NCBI GenBank assembly: GCA_003996215.1 | Contig: QJPP01007220.1 | Span: 186,001 to 250,000, forward strand | From: Jaltomata sinuosa | Taxonomy: Eukaryota; Streptophyta; Magnoliopsida; Solanales; Solanaceae | Length of the DNA stretch: 64,000 nucleotides | Direction of reading: 5' to 3' | In this document: positions 57,517 to 64,000 of the stretch, piece by piece | How the letters are laid out: the number at the start of each line of letters is the position of its first letter | How positions within the stretch are numbered: the first letter of the stretch is position 1 | The notes under the pieces: generated by a model | Told to the model about the DNA's origin: nothing | Seen by the model: only the letters and a program-made list of their open reading frames with translations | Database searches by the model: none | Translations under genes and position numbers: made by a program

Positions 57517-58659
57517 TCAGGGTGTACAAAATGGATGACCTATTACGTTCTTGCTACACATTGTTCCACATCTTGCGCCAATACAATCGTTGCCAGTATC
57601 ACAATATCTCACGTATAAGCAAAATGCATTTTTTCCATGGTCGACTTTGATAGGATTGATCTGTATAGAAAAAATAATCTTATAGTAACTCATATATTTC
57701 ATCAAAATCATTACTAACTTCACATTAAAAAGGGCAGCTCGACGCATAAGCTCTCGCTTATGCATGGGGTTCGAGAAAGGGATGGATCACTAACTTTACG
57801 TTTGAAAATTCAAAATAAGTCTGAAACTCATTTATATTTTGGTTCAACTGTGATGTCATTTACGGGGACATATATATGTTACAATTCTCCGTTTCATATT
57901 AGTTGGTCTTTTTTTTTTACACGCATGTTAAGAAATCATAAATAATAATATACTTTTACTAATTTATCCTTTAAGAAACTTTTTTGGAACTTTACAAACA
58001 AGTGTGAACACTTTCAAAAATAATTAATTGCAAGGGTAATATGGAAAAAATTTAATTTATGTTTTTTTTGATTTAGTAAGATGGACAACTAATTTTAATA
58101 AGGTGACCAACTAATATGGGACGAAGGGAGTAATTAATTAAAACAGTTTACTTATGATTTTTCATATATTAGTGGTGTAATCATAATTAAAAGAATCTAA
58201 TTAATGTAAAATAATATGAAAAAAATTGAACAATAAATATACCATAGCCAGTTGTGATCACTTGAAACACTTCATCAAGTGCTTTTGATGTTGGAAGTTG
58301 TAGAACATCCAACTCACTTGGATTGGCCTCCTCATTTGCCATAAGTAGTTGAAATACTGTCAAATTTAATTATATATATAAAGTTAGTGTATAACAAAAT
58401 TCTGTAGCTAAACAATAAAATCCGTTGTTACTCCTATTTCGCGATGAATTAGCAACAAATTTTAGAAAAAAAAACATATTAGCTATAAGCAATTTAGCAA
58501 CAAATTTTATTTTTTTACAGTAAAATATTGCGGAATTGTGGTGTGTGGGGGTGGGGGGGGGGGATGCGCAGCCGTGCAGGTTGAAGTGTACTAACCAGAT
58601 ACATAAAGTAGGAAGGGTAGAGCACAAGCCAACTTGGTTGAAGAACTATTTCCAACCAT
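57517..58659 (-). CDS. Small secreted Cys-rich peptide gene, three candidate exons
   Basis: Exon 1 (58659-58596) starts MVGNSSSTKLACALPFLLYV, a signal peptide, and ends at TCTG|GTTAGT. Exon 2 (58356-58243) follows TTTGACAG and reads FQLLMANEEANPSELDVLQL then PTSKALDEVFQVITTGY up to TATG|GTATAT. Exon 3 (57660-57517) follows TTTTTTCTATACAG and ends in a six-Cys domain: C-x5-C-x5-C-x4-C-x3-C-x9-C over FCLYVRYCDTGNDC ... HPFCTP, then stop. The build (signal, spacer, six-Cys knot at the end) resembles plant inhibitor knottins such as metallocarboxypeptidase inhibitors, but I cannot name the family. Exons 1 and 2 join in phase; exon 2 to 3 is off by one base, so a border is wrong or the gene is broken. 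Intron 1 holds a repeat and a long G run. Confidence 0.5.
58420..58515. repeat. AGCAACAAATTTT repeat in intron 1
   Basis: GCGATGAATTAGCAACAAAT and then TTTAGCAACAAATTTT. Similar words are at 48.22-48.36 and 59.49-59.62 kb, so it is a dispersed short repeat. Confidence 0.55.
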
Positions 58660-58811
58660 TGTGCTAAATGAGAAACAAAATTCAATTATGAAGAAGATGT
58701 GTTAATTGTATTGCCTCCATCATATATTTATAGGGAGAGGACCATTGTGTTTTCAATAATGGGCCCTAAAAGGTGTAAATTCAAATAACTTGGACTCACA
58801 TATTAACATAC

Positions 58812-58863
58812 ACACACACACACCCCTCCCCCCTCCCCCCTCCCCACCCAAAAAAAAAAAAAC
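58812..58863. repeat. CA, C(3-6)T and A simple-sequence run
   Basis: (CA)n, then CCCCTCCCCCCTCC, then about 14 A. A facing G-run (GGGGTGGGGGGGGGG) is at 58548-58562. Confidence 0.9.
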
Positions 58864-58969
58864 TTTCATAAACACTAACTAATAAGAACTCAATGAGGGC
58901 TCTATACTAATACTTTGCCTAATTATAATTTCTATCAATATGTTTTATACCAATTGTATGATCTCGACA

Positions 58970-59450
58970 TACTAATACAAATACAAGCATACAAATTTCA
59001 TAAATCTCAGTATATAAATATAAATTCGTAAATCTCGACATACAAATACAAATTCGTTAGAGTAATCTTGACATACAAATATAAATTTATAAAATTTCGG
59101 CATACAAATACAAATTGTATTGTATTTTTGTGAAATCTCGGCATACAATACAAATATAGGCATACAAATACAAATACAGTTGAATGTACCAATAGTTTTA
59201 AACCTTCTGCTGCGAAATGTAATTGAATCAAATTGTTAGTATGGAGCGTAATTAGGCATCCGTTAGAGTTATCTCTGCATACAAATACAAATTCGTAAAA
59301 TTTATGCATACAAACATAAATTGTACTGTATTTTTGTGGAATCTTGACATACAATACAAATACAGTCGAATGTACCAATAGTTTTAAACCCTTTGCTGCG
59401 AAATGTAATTGAATTAAACTGTTGGTATAGAGTGTAATTAGGTATGGATA
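58970..59450. repeat. CATACAAATACAAATT repeats and a 180-205-bp direct duplication
   Basis: Many CATACAAATACAAATTCGTA words occur. The block from about 59052 (CGTTAGAGTAATCTTGACAT) to 59258 recurs from 59261 (CGTTAGAGTTATCTCTGCAT) to 59445; each ends with AAACCTTCTGCTGCGAAATG and GTGTAATTAGG or GCGTAATTAGG. The open frames on the minus strand (FVFVCRD repeats) come from it. Confidence 0.75.
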
Positions 59451-60143
59451 TTTGGTACGTTAATTAATTTTTCCAAAAAAAATAGAATTAACCACGAATT
59501 TTGTTACTAATCTATCGCTTATTAACTCATAGTTAACATTATTTTTTAACAATTCATCGCTAATATATCACTTAATATAATTAGGGACAAATTTTGTTAT
59601 TTAACTATAAAAGTTTTGTTCGTCATTAATTCCTATTTTTTTAATAGTACACGAGCATTAGATACTGAATGAAAAACAAAAAAAGAAAATCAAATGATAT
59701 GATATGCTGCCCAATACCAATTAAATGCATGATCTTATAATCTCCCTCAACTTTTGTGCACATGTTGCTATTTTTTCCCTCAATATTTTCTATTTTAACT
59801 TGTCAGAACAACTGATCAAAATGTCAAGTGAAACATACAATTATAACAATAGTAATGACATATTTAAGTGTAATTTTGTAAGCGGGATGTACGTCGATTT
59901 TACTCATACTGTCAGTGAAAGTAGATAAGTTAATTGTTTTCGATAGATTACCCTCGACTCAAGTAATTAAAGTATTTCAAAATAAATTTGAAACGGAAAT
60001 ATGATAGTATAAAAGAATTTCAAGTGAAAACATAGTTTTAAGAAATTGAGAAGAATTTTTTTATAAATAGGTGATGATATAGCTATAGAAAGGAAGAAAG
60101 TGCACTATACTTATAAGAACCTCTTATTTTGCAAAATTAATAC
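59451..60143. other. AT-rich spacer, no gene recognised
   Basis: 59.49-59.62 kb has the dispersed AATTTTGTTACTAATCTATCG repeat. A 67-codon frame at 59725 has no family I know and no upstream signal. Nothing else is supported. Confidence 0.5.
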
Positions 60144-60376
60144 TCCCTCCATTCTATTTTATGTCACACCCTTTTATTTTAGTCCGTCATAAAAAGAATG
60201 TCATTTTACTATAATTAAAAATAATTTAATTTTAAATTATTTTTTTACCCTTAATAAATTGATTCACAACCACACAAATATTTAATATTTGTTTTATACC
60301 ACAAGCTTCAGAAGTCTTTTTTTTTCTTAAACATCGTGCTAAATCAGACGATACCACATAAAATGGTACGAGGGAG
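60144..60376. mobile_element. Stowaway-type MITE
   Basis: CTCCCTCCATTC at the left and GTACGAGGGAG at the right are inverted ends, flanked by TA on both sides (60142 and 60377), the target duplication of Tc1/mariner-like Stowaway elements. It is 233 bp, AT-rich and without a gene. A lone end of the same type (GGACGAAGGGAGTA) is at about 58119-58132, and two left ends (CTACTCCCTCTATTT at 61161; CTTCTTCTGTTCCTAAATAA at 61241) lie further right. Confidence 0.8.
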
Positions 60377-61474
60377 TAATTGAAATGTGAATATTATTAG
60401 AAGGCATTGATATAGTTTAGAAAGTAACAAAGTCTATTACAATAAAAAGACCAACTTAGATTTCTCAGTGTGTAGATTTATACTTAAAATATGAGAACTT
60501 TTCAATTTAAAATTGTAATATAGGTCAGTTTATATTTCAAATTTTAGATCTCAATTCTCAACTATGGGCAATTTTTATATTTTTTAACCAAGACCCATTG
60601 GTGTAGCTATAGAGCAGAAGGATCGAACATTATACTGACAATAAATTTTCAATATAATATTGTCAAATTTTAAAATACATCACCAAATTAAATCAAATCA
60701 AATCAAATATTAAAAATATATCACCAAATCAAAACTAAATCAAACCTAAGACGATTTATTTTGTCAGTTTATTTGTTTTTTAGATTTTGTTTGGACACCT
60801 GTGTAGATCTATATTGAAATATGAGAGTTTTTTTTTGTTTAAAATATTAAAATAGGTCTGTTTCCAATAATTTTTCCCAAGAATAGATAATAAATTACAA
60901 TTACAAAATAAATAAATAAAAATAAGATTTTACTCATCATGATTATGAGTACAGATTTGTATATTTTCTTGATTCTTCTCTCTGAACTTTCTCTGTGATT
61001 TGAGGGCTGTTAATAGAGTATTTCTTGAATGTAAGATGATTTGGACCTCCTTACAATATGTGTGTTCGAAGTTCGAACCTCCCAGACACCCATGACTTCT
61101 AAATTCTGGATTCGCCACTGTCCACATGGGTCCAATTGGGGAAAACACTCTCTATCTTCTACTCCCTCTATTTTATAGTATTTGGTCCGTGTTGATCTGA
61201 CACACCCCTTAAGGAAGCTTTAATTAAAGGTGTATTTTACTTCTTCTGTTCCTAAATAAGTGGCGTTTTTAGCTTGGACACACCCCTTAAGAAACTACAA
61301 TTTCTTAAAAAGCAAAAAAGTATTTTTACTAACTTACCTTTACTAAAATATCTTGAAAAAAATACAACTCTTTAGTAATTTCTTGGTAATGTAAAACTCT
61401 TTTTATTTGAAGACCAAATAATTAAAAAATTTAACAAAATTGAGAAAGTTAATTCACAAAGCAGTAGAGCTTAG
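60377..61474. other. AT-rich spacer with repeat ends, no gene
   Basis: Holds the inverted CAGTGGCG-type repeat at 61060-61131 and the two Stowaway-like left ends after 61160. No frame is supported. Confidence 0.6.
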
Positions 61475-63235
61475 TTGATGTTGGTACAGTTCCTTTGACT
61501 ACTGCACCTGAAGAAAATCTTCAAATAGATGAAAATCAAGTTGATAATAAAAATGGTGATCATGTTCAAAATGACCAGTATGATATTATTGATGCTCCAA
61601 TGCAAGATGATGTAGTTGGACAGCAACCAGCTGCTATTGATGCTCCAGAGAGAAGATCTACTAAAGAGAAAGTACCTTCATCACGTTATTCTCCCAATGA
61701 GTATGTACTCTTGACTGACATGAGAGAACTTGAGAGTCTCGATGAGGCCATGGATAGTGAAGAAAAAGAAAGGTGATTTAATGCTATGAAGATGAGATTA
61801 AATTCTTACATGATAATCATACCTTTGGTTTGATTAGGCTACCTAAAAGCAGAAAAGTTTTAAAATCCAGATGAGTTTTTAGGGTGAAACATGAAGATGA
61901 CAATGGTACAAAGCTAGATTAGTTGTATGAAAAGATTTAACCAAAAAAAAGGAGTTGATTTTGAGGAGATATTCTCTCCAGTTATGAAGATATCATCTAT
62001 TTGCGTGGTTCTAGGCTTAGCTGCAAGTCCAGATTTAGAGATTGAGCAAATGAATGTTAAAACTATTTTTCTCCATGGTGATTTAGATGAAGAAATTAAT
62101 ATGGAGCAGCCGAGAGACTTTGAAGTCAAGGAAAAAGAAAATTACGTTTGCGAAAGCTTGTATGATTTGAAACAAGCTCTCAAGCAGTAGCACAAAAAAT
62201 TTGATTCTTTTATGAGTATACAGGACTTCAAGAAGACTTCTTCATATCATTGTGTTTTTGTGCAAAACTTCTCCGATAGTGATTTTGTTATTGAATTGCT
62301 TTATGCTGATGACATGCTTGTTGTTGGTCATAATGTTTGCAAAATTCAGAAATTGAAGCAAGAGTTGAATAAGTCTTTTGCTATGAAAAACTTAGGACCA
62401 GCAAGACAGATTTTTGGCATGCAAATTGTTCGTGACAAAGAGGTCTAGAAGTTATAATTATCACAGGAGAAGTACATTCAAAAAGTACTTTGTAGATTCA
62501 ACATGAATAAAGCTAAGGTTGTCAGTATATCTTTAGCTATGCACTTCAAAATGAACATGAAACGGTGTCCTTTCAGTAATTATGAAAAGAAATGAAGAAA
62601 GTCCTTATGCTTCAGCTGTTAATAGTTTGATATATGCAATGGTTTGTACAAGATCAGATATTGCTCATGCTATTGATATTGTTAGCTGTTTTCTTTCTAA
62701 TCGAGCATTAGACTGCTGTAAAGTGGATTATGAGATATTTTTGTGACACTTCTAGTCTGAGTTTGTGTTATGATACGAAAAAGCCTATTTTTTGTGGTTA
62801 TACTGATTCAGATTTGGCTGGTAATGTTGATATTCGCAAGTTTACTTCAGGGTACTTGGTTACTTTTGCAGGAGAAACTGTGTCTTGACAATTTAGCTTG
62901 CAAAAATATGTTGCTATATCTACTACAGAAGCTGAGCTTATTGTTGTCCTTGAAGCTTGTAAAAAGTTGTTCTGGATAAAGAGATTCTTGGGGAAACTTG
63001 GTTAAGCTCAGGAAAAGTATGTACTTTATTGCAACAGTGAAAGTGTTATACATCTTGAAAAGAATTCTATATTTTATGATCGATCTAAACACATTGATGT
63101 GAGATACCATTGAATTCGAAATGTGTTGAATTCTAAGTCGCTTGAACTTGAGAAGGTTCATACGAATGATACTAGATCCTACATAATGACTAAAGCTTTA
63201 CCAAGAGGGAAGTTTAAAGAATGTTGCATGATTAT
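61475..63235 (+). pseudogene. pol: Ty1/copia pol remnant (Tnt1-94-like): RT and RNase H
   Basis: The linker before RT is at 61495-61776 (RRSTKEKVPSSRYSPNEYVLL, EAMDSEEKE). RT follows after a scrambled 150 bp: FNQKKGVDFEEIFSPVMK, LDLEIEQMxVKT-like LEIEQMNVKTIFLHGDLDEE, then LLYADDMLVVG, the catalytic YADD box (about 62305). RNase H at 62766-63110: CGYTDSDLAGN, VAISTTEAELI and DRSKHIDVRYH. Damage: a TGA at 61774, TAG at 62188 (in place of Trp in QWYKKF), TAG at 62446, a frame change between 62450 and 62760, then TGA at 62886. The integrase, protease and gag are absent, so the left end is cut at about 61475. Copia order is INT before RT, which fits. Confidence 0.85.
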
Positions 63236-63278
63236 CGGGATGGCGGTCTCCTCCACATAGTCGGGACGGGGAAAATTA

Positions 63279-63870
63279 TTGAGTTTTGGGTCTTTTTGCC
63301 TTCCTATGTGGTTATAAAAGTTTAATTTGGACCAGCTCACTCTTGACCATAAGCCCACTACTATAGTGCATATGTAAGACTTCTTTAGGTCTTATTTCAC
63401 ATACACCCAAGAGAGTTTTCAGCAGCCATATAGAGAGAGAAAAGAGTACAAATTTTTGAACTAAATTTCAACCCTAGCAGCCAATTTGAAATTGTGATTT
63501 CCGCTTTATTTTTCCAATTGAGCTAATTTTTGGATAACTTATTTCTCTCATCTCAATCTTTGATTAGAGACTGAAAGGGTTGGATTTAGAACCCCGTAGC
63601 TACATATTTTTATCTGTGAATAGTAACTATATTTTTGGTGATTTTGCTCCTTTAATTCTCTAATTTTTGGTGTTATTTTTATCTATTGTTGCTTGTTGTT
63701 TGACAATTCTTTGGTGGCCATTTTGAAGAACATTACTGTAACTCTTGTTACTGAAGCTTTAGTCTCGTGATTTTTACTCTTTACATTGAAGGAGTTTTCC
63801 ACGTAAATATTGGTGTCTCATTTTCTTGATTTATTTTTGTCTTATCGTATTTTTTTGGTTGATATACTTA
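63279..63870 (+). repeat. Probable 3' LTR of the copia remnant
   Basis: Follows the purine-rich GTCGGGACGGGGAAAATTAT. Start is likely TGAGTTTTGGGTC; a promoter-like GGTTATAAAAGTTT is at 63310-63323. CACGTAAATATTGGTGTC near 63800 looks like the U5 end of such LTRs. No 5' LTR to compare, so ends are guesses. 63871-64000 has no feature I can see. Confidence 0.45.
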
Positions 63871-64000
63871 CTGCCCTATCATCATTATGCTTGAGTTTGT
63901 CATTTAAAGCTTGTTTGGATGGTTGTTACTTGTTATATTGTATTGTTAGTTTAAATATAATATTTATTTTAATTATTGTTATTTTAAATTTATTATATCG

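Noticed and set aside
58972..59378. Minus-strand frames with FVFVCRD repeats
   Set aside because: Follow the CATACAAATACAAATT repeat.

Overview
This window looks like repeat-rich plant nuclear DNA, most likely from a Solanaceae species. The genus cannot be fixed from the sequence alone. Evidence for a plant is the mix of transposon families: Ogre/Tat and chromodomain Tekay/Del Ty3-gypsy elements, a Tnt1-like Ty1-copia element, an L1-type LINE, a MuDR (MULE) transposase, an En/Spm-associated gene, and many short MITEs. No conserved housekeeping gene was recognised. Nearly every recognisable coding region is a decayed mobile-element gene. Two loci near the right are candidate non-TE genes: an unrecognised 0.9 kb-codon-scale gene at 51.6-54.4 kb, and a small secreted Cys-rich peptide gene at 57.5-58.7 kb.

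Layout. 1-2691: a MULE reading leftwards, flanked by a palindromic CTGTTGCAACAGAT-type repeat array; it interrupts the 5' LTR of the first Ogre element. 2692-18785: Ogre-1 (+), with the 3' part of its 5' LTR, tRNA-Arg-type primer site, extra ORF1, gag, protease plus G-patch, a 189-bp intron, then RT, two RNase H regions and integrase, a long structured 3' region, polypurine tract and the 5' part of the 3' LTR. 18786-23364: foreign DNA with a multi-exon Transposase_24-like gene on the minus strand, a 264-bp duplication and a MITE-like inverted repeat. 23365-about 35279: Ogre-2 (+), lacking its 5' end, protease core and RT-to-integrase, but keeping the gag region, the intron, an enormous repeat-filled 3' region and a 3' LTR.

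35280-45512: two Tekay-type chromoviruses on the minus strand. One is only an integrase remnant fused to a truncated LTR of the other; the second has gag, PR, RT/RH, INT and chromodomain and both LTRs (one truncated). It had landed in an L1-type LINE (45513-47998, minus). 48-64 kb is AT-rich and gene-poor, with the two candidate genes, MITE clusters (55.6-56.5 and 60.1-60.4 kb), and a decayed Ty1-copia pol with a probable 3' LTR at the right end.

Most interesting signals: (1) a roughly 36-40-nt hairpin repeated at least nine times in the 3' non-coding regions of both Ogre elements, whose outer and inner stems change in a compensatory way; (2) an intron in both Ogre elements that restores reading frame exactly when removed; (3) complementary halves of the Ogre-1 LTR, each bordered by matching inverted GGTGACA ends, suggesting one transposon type in both LTRs; (4) the doubly deleted but structurally conserved Ogre-2.
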